Assembly: GCA_964640125.1 (NCBI GenBank)
Contig: CAZXGG010000006.1
Span: forward strand, 18,224 to 82,223
Reading direction: 5' to 3'
From: G020353115 sp964640125
GTDB lineage: Bacteria; Bacteroidota; Bacteroidia; Bacteroidales; VadinHA17
Length of the DNA stretch: 64,000 nucleotides
The position numbers and the translations under genes were made by a program. Within the stretch, counting starts at the first letter, position 1; each line of letters opens with the position of its first letter. This document shows, in pieces, positions 53,298 through 62,608 of this stretch. The notes below the pieces were generated by a model. That model was not told the origin of the DNA, ran no database searches, and was given only the letters and a program-made list of their open reading frames with translations.

Positions 53298-55148
53298 ATG
53301 AAAAAAGTAACATTTATTAGCCTTCTGGTATTCATCTCTTTACTCATTACTCCAGGGATTTCTGCACAGATCCAACACCTTGAGCCGCCGTTCTGGTGGG
53401 CCGGGATGAAAAATCCCAACCTCCAGTTAATGGTTCATGGTAAAGATATCTCAAAACACACCGTTGAGCTTTCCTATGATGGAGTAAGCATTCAATCCGT
53501 CTCATCCGTTGAAAATCCAAACTTCCTTTTTATCGATCTGAAGCTGGATCCGGAGGTTTTACCAGGGAAATTCGATATTCATTTCCTTGCGGATGGAAAA
53601 ACAGCTTTTTCCTATACCTATGAACTGAAACAACGGGAACACGGTTCAGCTGAGCGCGAGGGGTTCAATAATTCCGATGTTATGTACCTGATTATGCCGG
53701 ACCGTTTTGCCAATGGCAATCCTTCAAACGATGCAATCAGTGAATTAAAAGAACAACCGAACAGAAATGAAATGCTGGGCCGGCACGGAGGTGATATTAA
53801 AGGAATAAAAGATCACCTGGATTATATTGCAGATATGGGTTTTACAGCCATATGGCTTAACCCGGTCCTGGAAAACGACCAGGAAAGGTCTTCGTACCAC
53901 GGTTATTCAACCACCAACTTTTATCGGGTTGATCAGCGGTTCGGGACGAATGAAGAGTACCGGGAATTGTGTTACCAGGCAAAAACGAAAGGTCTAAAGA
54001 TGGTCATGGACATGATCTTCAATCATTGCGGATCGGAACACTGGTGGATGAAGGATATGCCCACAGCAGACTGGATCAATTACTATCCTGAATACGTTAG
54101 CACCAACCACCGGAGAACTGTAAACCAGGATCCCTATGCCTCATATGCCGACTATGCCCTGATGCGCGATGGCTGGTTTGTCCGCTCCATGCCGGATATG
54201 AATGTCAGAAATCCTTTTTTTGCCAACTACCTCATTCAAAACAGCATCTGGTGGATTGAGTACACTGGTCTGGCTGGCATTCGTATGGATACCTATCCCT
54301 ATCCGGATAAATTTATGATGGCAGAATGGAACCGTAGGGTGTTGCATGAATACCCGCATTTCAATATCGTTGGTGAAGAGTGGAGTGAAAACCAGGCAAC
54401 TGTATCCTACTGGCAAAAAGGACAAATGAACCGGGATGGTTATGATGGACAGTTACCCAGCCTGATGGACTTTCCGTTACAAAGCGCTCTCCGTAAGAGC
54501 CTTATGGAAGAAGAGGGGTGGAATACCGGCTTGATTAAACTGTATGAGGCAATTTCGTATGATTACCTCTATCCCAATCCCTTTAACCTGGTCATTTTCC
54601 CCGATAATCATGACATGAGCCGGTTCTACATGCAGGTGGGCATGAGTGATGATCTCTATAAACTGGGAATCACCTATGTGCTTACCACCCGCGGCATCCC
54701 ACAGATCTTTTATGGCTCCGAGATATTGATGACCCATACAGAAAGCAACCATCACGGCCACATCAGGAAAGATTTTCCCGGAGGATGGGAAGGGGATGAA
54801 AAAAACGGATTTACCGGAGAAGGACTCTCGGAGAACGAACTGGAGATGCAACAATATTTTAAGAAACTCCTGCATTGGAGAAAAGAGAATCCGGTGATCC
54901 ATACCGGAAAACTGATACATTTTGCCCCTGAAAATGGTATCTACGTATTCTTCAGATACAGTAATACACAAAAAGTGATGATCGTGTTGAACAAAAACAG
55001 CACCAGCCAGGAATTACAGCCTGACCGGTTTGCAGAAATGCTGAAAGGTGTAAAGAATGGAACGGATATATTTACCGGGAAAACGGTTGAACTGGAAAAC
55101 AGTTTATCCATTCCTGCACGATCCCCGCTAATTTTAAAACTGAATTAA
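53298..55148 (+). CDS. GH13 alpha-amylase/neopullulanase-type glycosidase (SusA-like)
   Basis: Signal peptide (VTFISLLVFISLLITPGISA) followed by an Ig-like N-domain (about residues 25-115) and a GH13 catalytic barrel. Conserved blocks are MVMDMIFNHCGSEH, the nucleophile Asp in GIRMDTYPYPD, the acid Glu in IVGEEWSEN and FPDNHDMSR. The N-domain plus length of 616 aa fit cyclomaltodextrinase/neopullulanase of the SusA kind, which cut malto-oligosaccharides in the periplasm. I chose the ATG at 53298 because it gives a clean signal peptide; 12 extra codons are possible upstream. It follows the GH53 gene by 25 bases and precedes the next amylase by 10. Confidence 0.92.
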   Translation: MKKVTFISLLVFISLLITPGISAQIQHLEPPFWWAGMKNPNLQLMVHGKDISKHTVELSYDGVSIQSVSSVENPNFLFIDLKLDPEVLPGKFDIHFLADGKTAFSYTYELKQREHGSAEREGFNNSDVMYLIMPDRFANGNPSNDAISELKEQPNRNEMLGRHGGDIKGIKDHLDYIADMGFTAIWLNPVLENDQERSSYHGYSTTNFYRVDQRFGTNEEYRELCYQAKTKGLKMVMDMIFNHCGSEHWWMKDMPTADWINYYPEYVSTNHRRTVNQDPYASYADYALMRDGWFVRSMPDMNVRNPFFANYLIQNSIWWIEYTGLAGIRMDTYPYPDKFMMAEWNRRVLHEYPHFNIVGEEWSENQATVSYWQKGQMNRDGYDGQLPSLMDFPLQSALRKSLMEEEGWNTGLIKLYEAISYDYLYPNPFNLVIFPDNHDMSRFYMQVGMSDDLYKLGITYVLTTRGIPQIFYGSEILMTHTESNHHGHIRKDFPGGWEGDEKNGFTGEGLSENELEMQQYFKKLLHWRKENPVIHTGKLIHFAPENGIYVFFRYSNTQKVMIVLNKNSTSQELQPDRFAEMLKGVKNGTDIFTGKTVELENSLSIPARSPLILKLN

Positions 55149-55158
55149 CTCTTTAGGT

Positions 55159-58041
55159 ATGAAAAAAGGTATCCTTCTGATCGCACTGCTTTTTTTCGGT
55201 GGATTACTATCCCGTGCACAGATCGTTACCACCGATCCAGTTTTTGCGACCCCTTTTGATTCAATCATCGTCTTCTTCGATGCCAGTCTGTCCACCGGTG
55301 AATACGGTAATGATGCAACCAGCCTGGAGGGGTACGCCGGAAGCGATGTATATGCCCATACGGGAGTTACCATTGAGGGCGAAGGGACATGGAAGTACGT
55401 CAATAGCACGTGGGGTACAGCAGATAGTGCGAAATTCAAGCTGGAGAGAGTAAGCGGCGATCTGTGGAAACTGGTGATCGGAGATCCGTATAAATACTAT
55501 TATGTACCCTCTGCCAGGAAAATCACACAACTGAGTTTCGTATTCCGCAACTCAGATGGCAGCCGTTCGGGTCGTGCACCGGGGGGTGCAGATATATTCC
55601 TTGATCTTTTTGAACCGGGGGTGACAGTGACCTTCAGCAAGCCTCTGGTGAACAATGAATTTGGTGATCCCCGTCGTCAACCCGTTTTTTTGGAGACCGG
55701 CGACACCCTGGATATACAATCGATCGGGGTTGCTATCGGCACCGAAGTGGAAAAGATGGAACTGCTTGTCGATGATCTCCTGACGGAAACTGTATTCGAT
55801 GACACATTGGACTATGGCTATATTGCCGATGCAGAATATGGCAGAAAAATCATTAAGGTGATTGCCTATGATGTAGCTGAACTTTCCGATACCGGTGAGC
55901 TGGTGGTGATGGTCAACCCGCCCGTTGAGGATCTCAGCCGTTCTCCGGAAATTACAGATGGTATCAATTACATTGATGATAACACGGTGGTTGTCTCATT
56001 GAATGCTCCGGAAAAAGATTTTGCTTATGTAATCGGTGATTTCAATGAGTGGCTGGTGGATGAGGATTACTTTATGCAACGGGACAGCATTGATGCAATG
56101 CATGTTCACTGGTGGCTGGAGATCAACGGGCTTTCGGATACGGAAGAATATGGTTTTCAATACCTTGTGGATGGGGAAATACGTGTTGCCGATCCCTATT
56201 CGGAGAAGATCCTTGATCCCTGGAATGACCAGTACATCAACTCCCAGGTTTATCCCGGATTAAAAGCCTACCCGGCTGGTAAAACGGAACAGGCGGTTAC
56301 AGCTTTCAAAACTGCCGAACCGGATTATCAATGGCAAACATCCGGATATGTGAGACCTCCAAAAGAGGAACTGGTGATTTATGAATTGCTGATTCGCGAT
56401 TTCCTGGAAGCACACAACTTTAGCACCCTCATTGACACGCTGGATTACCTGGATAACCTCGGTGTCAATGCCATTGAACTGATGCCGGTAAATGAGTTCG
56501 AAGGAAACATCAGTTGGGGTTACAACCCCTCATTTCACATGGCACTGGACAAATACTACGGGAACAAGAATACCTTTAAATCATTTATCGATAGCTGTCA
56601 TTCCCGCGATATTGCCGTGATCCTTGATGTGGTCTTCAATCATGCTTTCGGCCAGTCCCCCCTGGTGCGGTTATACAGTTCGGGTGATTTCGGTCCCCCG
56701 ACAGCACAGAATCCCTGGTTCAATGTTACGGCAACACACCCGTTTAATGTCGGGTATGACTTTAACCACGAAAGTATCCTGACTCAGGAATTCCTGGACC
56801 GCGTAAATGCTTTCTGGATCACTGAATACAATGTTGACGGCTACCGCTTTGACCTGTCAAAAGGGTTTATGCAAACGGGTGATTTTTATGGGTATAATAC
56901 TTCACGGATCGTCTTGCTTAAACGCATGGCGGATGAGATCCGGAGTGTTGATCCGGATACCTATACTATTCTGGAACACCTGGGTGAAAATACCGAAGAG
57001 AAAGAGCTGGCAGAATATGGAATGATGCTCTGGGGGAACCTGAATCATGACTATGCTGAAGCTGCCATGGGCTACACTTCTGATTTCACCTGGGCTACCT
57101 CCAAGGGAAGGGGCTGGACAGTCCCTCATCTTGTTACCTATATGGAGAGCCATGACGAGGAGCGGTTGATGTACAAGACACTCAACTATGGGAATAGCAA
57201 CGGTGGGTACAACACAAAGGAATTTGATGTAGCCATAAAAAGAATGGAACTGGATGCTGTTTTCTTTCTCACCATTCCCGGACCTAAAATGATCTGGCAA
57301 TTTGGGGAGCTGGGATACGACCATTCGATCAACCGTTGCCAGAATGGTTCAATAAATGACGGTTGCCGGCTAGATCCGAAACCCATTGAATGGGACTATT
57401 ACGAAATGAATCCCCGCAAACGATTATTCCAGGTTTACCAGTCACTGATTCAATTGCGGAAGGATCATGAGGTGTTCAATACTGCAGATTACTCCTATGC
57501 ACTGGGGGCCCCTGCAAAACGGTTAAACCTGAATCATCCGGACCTGAAAGTTACTATCCTGGGCAATTTTGGCTTAACCCAGGGAAGCCTCAATCCAAGT
57601 TTCCAGGAGAGTGGGTACTGGTATGACTACTTCACAGGGGATTCAATCAATGTGGTCAATGTGACGGAAAGCATTACCCTTCAACCCGGAGAATACAGGG
57701 TCTATACCAACCGGAAACTGACAACACCTGATTTCATCCTTGATGTAAATGAAACCCCTCCGAATGTGACGGAAACCCGGTTAACGGCATATCCCAATCC
57801 GTCAAGTGATAATTTCACCATACAGGTAGCCGTTCCCCAATTCAACTATGTAACCTTGACCATATTTGATATCACCGGGAAGGAAGTAAACCGGCTAATC
57901 GATGGTCGTGAGGTGAATGACATTCATGAATACATGTGGGATGGTAAAAATTCAACGGGAAATGAAGTGGAAAGCGGGATCTATTTTATCCGGCTAACAA
58001 CTCAGCATGAGACTCACATCATAAAGGTCATTAAGTATTAG
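55159..58041 (+). CDS. Secreted multidomain GH13 amylase with T9SS sorting tail
   Basis: After a signal peptide (ILLIALLFFGGLLSRAQ) come about 240 residues of an amylase-associated beta domain (VTTDPVFATPFDSIIVFFD), then a CBM48/E-set-like domain (about 275-370, VIGDFNEWLVDED). The GH13 barrel (about 390-800) has VILDVVFNHAFGQS, nucleophile Asp in GYRFDLSKGF, acid Glu in YTILEHLGE and YMESHDEER. The last 75 residues are a type A T9SS tail (LTAYPNPSSDNFTI, GIYFIRLTT, IKVIKY). It would be cell-surface or released and attack polymeric alpha-glucan outside the cell. Length 960 aa. Confidence 0.92.
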   Translation: MKKGILLIALLFFGGLLSRAQIVTTDPVFATPFDSIIVFFDASLSTGEYGNDATSLEGYAGSDVYAHTGVTIEGEGTWKYVNSTWGTADSAKFKLERVSGDLWKLVIGDPYKYYYVPSARKITQLSFVFRNSDGSRSGRAPGGADIFLDLFEPGVTVTFSKPLVNNEFGDPRRQPVFLETGDTLDIQSIGVAIGTEVEKMELLVDDLLTETVFDDTLDYGYIADAEYGRKIIKVIAYDVAELSDTGELVVMVNPPVEDLSRSPEITDGINYIDDNTVVVSLNAPEKDFAYVIGDFNEWLVDEDYFMQRDSIDAMHVHWWLEINGLSDTEEYGFQYLVDGEIRVADPYSEKILDPWNDQYINSQVYPGLKAYPAGKTEQAVTAFKTAEPDYQWQTSGYVRPPKEELVIYELLIRDFLEAHNFSTLIDTLDYLDNLGVNAIELMPVNEFEGNISWGYNPSFHMALDKYYGNKNTFKSFIDSCHSRDIAVILDVVFNHAFGQSPLVRLYSSGDFGPPTAQNPWFNVTATHPFNVGYDFNHESILTQEFLDRVNAFWITEYNVDGYRFDLSKGFMQTGDFYGYNTSRIVLLKRMADEIRSVDPDTYTILEHLGENTEEKELAEYGMMLWGNLNHDYAEAAMGYTSDFTWATSKGRGWTVPHLVTYMESHDEERLMYKTLNYGNSNGGYNTKEFDVAIKRMELDAVFFLTIPGPKMIWQFGELGYDHSINRCQNGSINDGCRLDPKPIEWDYYEMNPRKRLFQVYQSLIQLRKDHEVFNTADYSYALGAPAKRLNLNHPDLKVTILGNFGLTQGSLNPSFQESGYWYDYFTGDSINVVNVTESITLQPGEYRVYTNRKLTTPDFILDVNETPPNVTETRLTAYPNPSSDNFTIQVAVPQFNYVTLTIFDITGKEVNRLIDGREVNDIHEYMWDGKNSTGNEVESGIYFIRLTTQHETHIIKVIKY

Positions 58042-58070
58042 AGGACCATCTTCTGGCAGTGCTGATCTTC

Positions 58071-58093
58071 TCCCAAATTTATTTCTTTTGGGA
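58071..58093. terminator. Weak hairpin between convergent genes
   Basis: TCCCAAA (58071-58077) and TTTGGGA (58087-58093) form a 7-base stem in the 277-base gap between the two convergent amylase genes. AATTATTAG follows on the plus strand, with no clear T-run. The rest of the gap is AT-rich and shows nothing else. Confidence 0.3.
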
Positions 58094-58318
58094 ATTATTA
58101 GTTGTTTGCCGTAAATTTATTGTTGTGTGTAATTTATTTATTAAGGACACGAATATTAATCATACCCTTATTACTTCAGAATTTTCAGTGATAAAAAAAT
58201 CGTACTTATGATGTCAGAATTCGAGCAAACATTAAAAATAAAATTAATTAACCACAACCGCCTGTAATGTAGATTCTACAGGGGTATGTAATAAAAATGC
58301 ACCCGGGGCCGGGAGAGT

Positions 58319-59704
58319 CTACTGCACCAATACCTTGTATTCCCAGGGTCCTAATCTCAACGAATCCGGGAAAGGCAATACCATCTTTCCCTTTGTGAAA
58401 TAGTCTTGATAATCACCGTTGTAATCATCCAGTTCCGGTTTGATGGTAGTGTTTTTCCTGCTCAGGTTAAGAAAAACAATCACTTTATTCCCATCCTTAA
58501 CCCGGGAAAATGCAAAGATTCTTCTCTCTTTCGAGGTTTTAATCTTTTCCATCGGACCACCGAATTCTCCGTTCCACAATGCCACATTCTCCTTTTTCAT
58601 CCGGATCAGGGATTGGTAGAAACCGGTCAGTTCACACTCTTCCCATTCAATGGGATCCCTTTCAAAAAATTTCAACCGTTTAGAAAGGCACACTTCCTGT
58701 CCGTTATAGATCAGGGGTGTCCCGGGTATTGCAAACATGAAAACGGCAAATGCTTCATGGGCTTCTCCCATTCTCTCCTCAATGGTTCCCTGCCATGAAT
58801 TCTCATCATGGTTGGAGAGGAACCTCATCCGGTAAACATTAGGAGGAAACAGCGCTTCTTCCTTTCTGAAATATTTTGATAACGCCCTTACACTATCTTT
58901 TCCCTGGGCTACCCTGTTCATCAAATGATGAAGTTCCCAGGAATAATTCATGTCGAAACCCTTCTCCAGAAAATAGGTTTGTTCTTCATTTTCGGCAAGC
59001 ATGAGAACGGGGCGGATTTCCTCCAGTGCAACCCTTGCTCTTTCCCAGAATTCTTTCGGGGTTTTATGTGGATGATCAACCCGGAAGCCGTCAACCCCGA
59101 GTCTTACCCAGAAACTCAACGCCTCAATCATGTAATCATGCAATCCGGTTTTGGACCAGTCCAATTGAATGACATCTGTCCAGTCGGTTCCAATGGGTGG
59201 AATAAATTCCCCGGTCGAATCTTTCATGAAAAATTCAGGGTGTTCAGTTGCCAGCGGATTATCCCATGCTGTATGGTTGGGAACCCAGTCAAGTATGACA
59301 TAAAATCCCATTTCATGGGCTTTGTCAACCATCGATTTAAAATCATCCAGTGTCCCAAATTCAGGATTAATATCCTTATAATCCCTTACAGAATAATAAC
59401 TTCCCAGCTCTCCTTTCCGGTTTTTCAAGCCAATCGGGTGTACAGGCATAAACCACAATACATCCACCCCGAGTTCATTCAGTCCTGGGAGGTGGTTCTC
59501 AAAAGCCTTAATGGTTCCCTCTTCCGTATATTGCCTGAGATTAATTTCATACAGGACGACGTTGCAGGACCACTCAGGATGAATGACCTCACTGATAAAG
59601 GGTTCGGGTTTTTCACCTTTGCTCTTTACCGCCCGTTTACAACCAAAAAAAACCATAGCCACAAATATCATTGTGGCAACTGTAATTACGATTGCTTTTT
59701 CCAT
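58319..59704 (-). CDS. GH13 alpha-amylase-type lipoprotein
   Basis: The lipobox ends at Cys22 (VAMVFFGC), so this enzyme is lipid-anchored. GH13 blocks are VILDWVPNHTAWDNP, nucleophile Asp in GFRVDHPHKTP, acid Glu in LMLAENEEQ and FLSNHDENSW. It has no N-terminal binding domain, and the 461-aa length fits a compact amylase. It is the last gene of a leftward unit with the CotH-like gene 33 bases upstream. It may act on short alpha-glucans at the cell surface alongside the rightward operon. Confidence 0.9.
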   Translation of the reverse strand: MEKAIVITVATMIFVAMVFFGCKRAVKSKGEKPEPFISEVIHPEWSCNVVLYEINLRQYTEEGTIKAFENHLPGLNELGVDVLWFMPVHPIGLKNRKGELGSYYSVRDYKDINPEFGTLDDFKSMVDKAHEMGFYVILDWVPNHTAWDNPLATEHPEFFMKDSTGEFIPPIGTDWTDVIQLDWSKTGLHDYMIEALSFWVRLGVDGFRVDHPHKTPKEFWERARVALEEIRPVLMLAENEEQTYFLEKGFDMNYSWELHHLMNRVAQGKDSVRALSKYFRKEEALFPPNVYRMRFLSNHDENSWQGTIEERMGEAHEAFAVFMFAIPGTPLIYNGQEVCLSKRLKFFERDPIEWEECELTGFYQSLIRMKKENVALWNGEFGGPMEKIKTSKERRIFAFSRVKDGNKVIVFLNLSRKNTTIKPELDDYNGDYQDYFTKGKMVLPFPDSLRLGPWEYKVLVQ

Positions 59705-59737
59705 TTGTATCGTTTGATATGATTTATAAAAAGTAAT

Positions 59738-62002
59738 TTATTGTATCACGATTTTAGCCATTTCTCCATCTCCGGATTTTAAAATGTATAATCCGGGAGG
59801 TAGATCATGAACATCCAATTCCTGAACATCCCTTCTTTCCTTCCACATTCTGCCCGTCATGTCATAGAGTCGTACTGAGATCATTTTATTAAAATGCATC
59901 ACCCCATATTGAACCGGATTGGGATAAACAATAAGAGATTCATCCGTTGAACCCAATCCTTGAATTGCTGTCAGCGTATTGCTGTAACCGGGCGTAGAAA
60001 CAATATAAGCGATCCATGCTGTTCCTCCATCTGTTTCCCTGCCATAAGAAATATCATCGATCTGACTTCCGAAAGCAAGGTAATCAATCAATAAAGAATT
60101 CCGCAAAGCAGATTCAAATATTCCAATCTCTTCACCGGATTTTTCCAATCTGAAATTTGCATGAAGGGGTCCCTGACCGTTCTGTCCATCGGTCCAGATA
60201 AGGATGAAGTCACCCGGTCCTAAAATGGAATCGGGCAGTAACCACCGCAATGGATTTTGAAGATCATCCGATAAATACTTATCACCCAGCCATACAGGAT
60301 TGGGGTCCCGGTTGTAGAGTTCAACCCAATCATCGTACTCACCATATTCGTCCGCAAAGGTTATATCATTCCCTGCCATAAACTCATTGATCACCAGGTC
60401 AGGATCACTGTTTTCAAACGCATGGATCAGATCAGACCGGCAGGGTTCCCTGTATTCACCTGCTCCATCCGTATCATTCACGGTAACCTGATAATTGATC
60501 CGGCTTTCGACAGGTACCGGATCCAGTGAAACAGTATAGATCTGATCGCCAGAGATTTGATCAAAGTCCAAACCGTTATCCTGCATTTGGAGGATTTCTT
60601 CCGGTCCACCATTCACCGAATATACCAGTTCAACCCCGGTCAGTGGAGTATCATCAGATACATGAGCAGATATCACGGGTAGTTCGCCTAATCTTGGGTG
60701 ATTGGACAGGATATACTTGATGACAGGCAGTGTATTATGGATTTCCAGTTGCTCCTTTGCTGCCTCCATTCTGGTTGTGATGTAGGGTTTTAATCCATAG
60801 GCAACATGCCCCCCGAGTGGTTCATCAAACGATTGGTGGAAGTCTTCTATGGTATAGCCGTAATTTAGCGGATACCAGGGATCATTATGCAGAGAAGGTG
60901 TGATCATTGTATGCAGGGAGTCAATTCGGGGAAAAAGCAGAGCCGTATCCATAATTTCTGTTACCAGCTGCTGAACATACCGGGAGAATTGATCCCTGTA
61001 TTGCTGAACCTCCAGTATACGGGTGTGAAGGGGTCTGCTTTCTCCATGTTTTGCCCAATCATAAATATCCCGAACACCCCAATCCCTGCCGATCCAGTCA
61101 ATACCCAACGTGTTATCAAGATCGTAAGGTATAAATTCAAACTTCCCGGTCGCTGTATTATGGTACAAATAGAAATTATTTTTATTATAGGAATATCCGT
61201 CCCAGTTACCGCTCACCACATCAAAAGCAAGGATTTTCAGAAAATCGTCCACATTGAACAGGGTTTCAATTTCGCACGGCAGATCTTCTATTGGTGCTGT
61301 GTTGAGCAGTTGGATGAATTGATAGAGATCATCATAATTATCCCGTTCGACATTGGTTCTTAAATCGTATGCCCGCCGGTCTCCACTGGTGAATTTATAG
61401 TCATCCGGGTTGGTGCTGAAGAAATCTAAATCGGCAGGCCAGAGGCATTTATACAAATTACCTCCCCTGTTTCCAAACCGGGAAAAAACAAATTGTTCAT
61501 CAATATGTTCCACGTTGATATAGAGTCCATAATAATCCCCGTTAATGTATAATTCCACATGGTTAGACCGGGGTGCGGGAATGTTAAATTTCCTGAGCAT
61601 ATCCCAACATAGCTTTGAACGAATTACCGAGGGATCGTTGTGCTCCCCGTTGATATTTATTTTTTCAAGCCCCTGATATTGTTGTCCCTGAATAAATGTA
61701 TTGAAAGATACCTTGAATGATTTTTTGGGGGAATATCGTGAGGTGTTCCCCCGCAGTCTGAATCCGACCTGGTATACCGTATCAGCAACAGTCCCTGCCT
61801 GAAAGATAAAGATTGCAGGGTATTCGTGGTAACTGGTCACATCGTTAAAAATGGCAGTCAGAGAATCGGGATCAATCAGGACATCGATCCTTGGTATCAG
61901 GGCATCGGTAAAAACCGGTTCATCAACAGGGAAATCAGGCTGGGAGAAAACAGTTGTACCTGAAACCAGGAATAGGATATATACATTAATTCTCTTTATC
62001 AC
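59738..62002 (-). CDS. CotH-like protein with lamin-tail domain and T9SS sorting tail
   Basis: Signal peptide (INVYILFLVSGTTVFSQ), then a CotH-type domain (about residues 35-420; FRLRGNTSRYSPKKSFKVSF, LYINVEHIDEQFV, and the kinase-like YDLDNTLG). A lamin-tail-like domain follows (about 540-670; VINEFMAGNDITFADEYGEY, WVELYNRDP). The C-terminal part is a T9SS tail (LIVYPNPVQYGV, GLYILKSGDGEM). CotH domains phosphorylate spore-coat protein in Bacillus; their role in Bacteroidota surface proteins is not settled. It lies between the esterase remnant and a GH13 gene with short gaps on the same strand. Length 754 aa. Confidence 0.85.
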   Translation of the reverse strand: MIKRINVYILFLVSGTTVFSQPDFPVDEPVFTDALIPRIDVLIDPDSLTAIFNDVTSYHEYPAIFIFQAGTVADTVYQVGFRLRGNTSRYSPKKSFKVSFNTFIQGQQYQGLEKININGEHNDPSVIRSKLCWDMLRKFNIPAPRSNHVELYINGDYYGLYINVEHIDEQFVFSRFGNRGGNLYKCLWPADLDFFSTNPDDYKFTSGDRRAYDLRTNVERDNYDDLYQFIQLLNTAPIEDLPCEIETLFNVDDFLKILAFDVVSGNWDGYSYNKNNFYLYHNTATGKFEFIPYDLDNTLGIDWIGRDWGVRDIYDWAKHGESRPLHTRILEVQQYRDQFSRYVQQLVTEIMDTALLFPRIDSLHTMITPSLHNDPWYPLNYGYTIEDFHQSFDEPLGGHVAYGLKPYITTRMEAAKEQLEIHNTLPVIKYILSNHPRLGELPVISAHVSDDTPLTGVELVYSVNGGPEEILQMQDNGLDFDQISGDQIYTVSLDPVPVESRINYQVTVNDTDGAGEYREPCRSDLIHAFENSDPDLVINEFMAGNDITFADEYGEYDDWVELYNRDPNPVWLGDKYLSDDLQNPLRWLLPDSILGPGDFILIWTDGQNGQGPLHANFRLEKSGEEIGIFESALRNSLLIDYLAFGSQIDDISYGRETDGGTAWIAYIVSTPGYSNTLTAIQGLGSTDESLIVYPNPVQYGVMHFNKMISVRLYDMTGRMWKERRDVQELDVHDLPPGLYILKSGDGEMAKIVIQ

Positions 62003-62026
62003 GCTAATGGAATTCCCTGGAACCGA

Positions 62027-62518
62027 TTATTTTCTCTGCTCAAGAAACCATTCGTACAGTTTCTCGTTGTTATAGGTCCCAAATCCTCCCATGCTTAATC
62101 CTGTCAGGTAAATCCTGTTTTTATCTGTACGGTAAGTACGCAGGATGTCATCCAGCAATTCCTTCAGGATTTCCGGTGACCACCTTTGGTTTACAGGACA
62201 TTGTGGTGACACAACAAGAAAGGGAAGGTCTTTCGTTTCAACGATTTTCGGGGGGCCATGCATCTTTACAAGATCAAGGCTATCTCCTCTCTCCCCGGCA
62301 CCATGCAGAAATAATAATACGGGCCAGAGCTTCTGCTCTTCCGTATCATACCCATTGGGAAGGTAGAGAAGATATTTAACCTGGATATCAGGATCTGCTT
62401 TGCTGACAAAAAGTTGATGCGTCTGCCTGTGAATTGGTTTCATATTCGTCTGAGGGTAAACAGAAAAAAATCCGGTTGAAAAACAAATTGTTACAAACAA
62501 CAATCGGTATGGTTTCAT
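62027..62518 (-). pseudogene. Carboxylesterase/depolymerase-like alpha/beta hydrolase with internal deletion
   Basis: A signal peptide (LLFVTICFSTGFFSVYPQ) and a normal first half are present: VLLFLHGAGERGDS and the nucleophile motif TGLSMGGFG with Ser142. Immediately after this the sequence jumps to YNNEKLYEWFLEQRK, which is the usual extreme C-terminus of these esterases (compare TYNNPELYEWL after the catalytic His). About 90 residues with the catalytic Asp and His are missing, so the protein cannot be an active hydrolase as read. The frame is open throughout, so the deletion was in frame; it could also be an assembly error. The junction is near 62072-62080. Confidence 0.78.
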
Positions 62519-62540
62519 GTTCTAAAGAATATGGTATTAT

Positions 62541-62590
62541 AAAATTCAAAGCCGGGTCAACTTTGATAAGTTTGTTCGTCCCGGCTTTGA
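62541..62590 (-). terminator. Rho-independent terminator after fructose-bisphosphate aldolase
   Basis: On the minus strand TCAAAGCCGGG pairs perfectly with CCCGGCTTTGA (plus positions 62580-62590 and 62546-62556), followed by ATTTTATAAT. It lies 19 bases after the aldolase stop and before the esterase-like frame. Confidence 0.85.
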
Positions 62591-62608
62591 TAAACAAATC
62601 GGTAAAGC

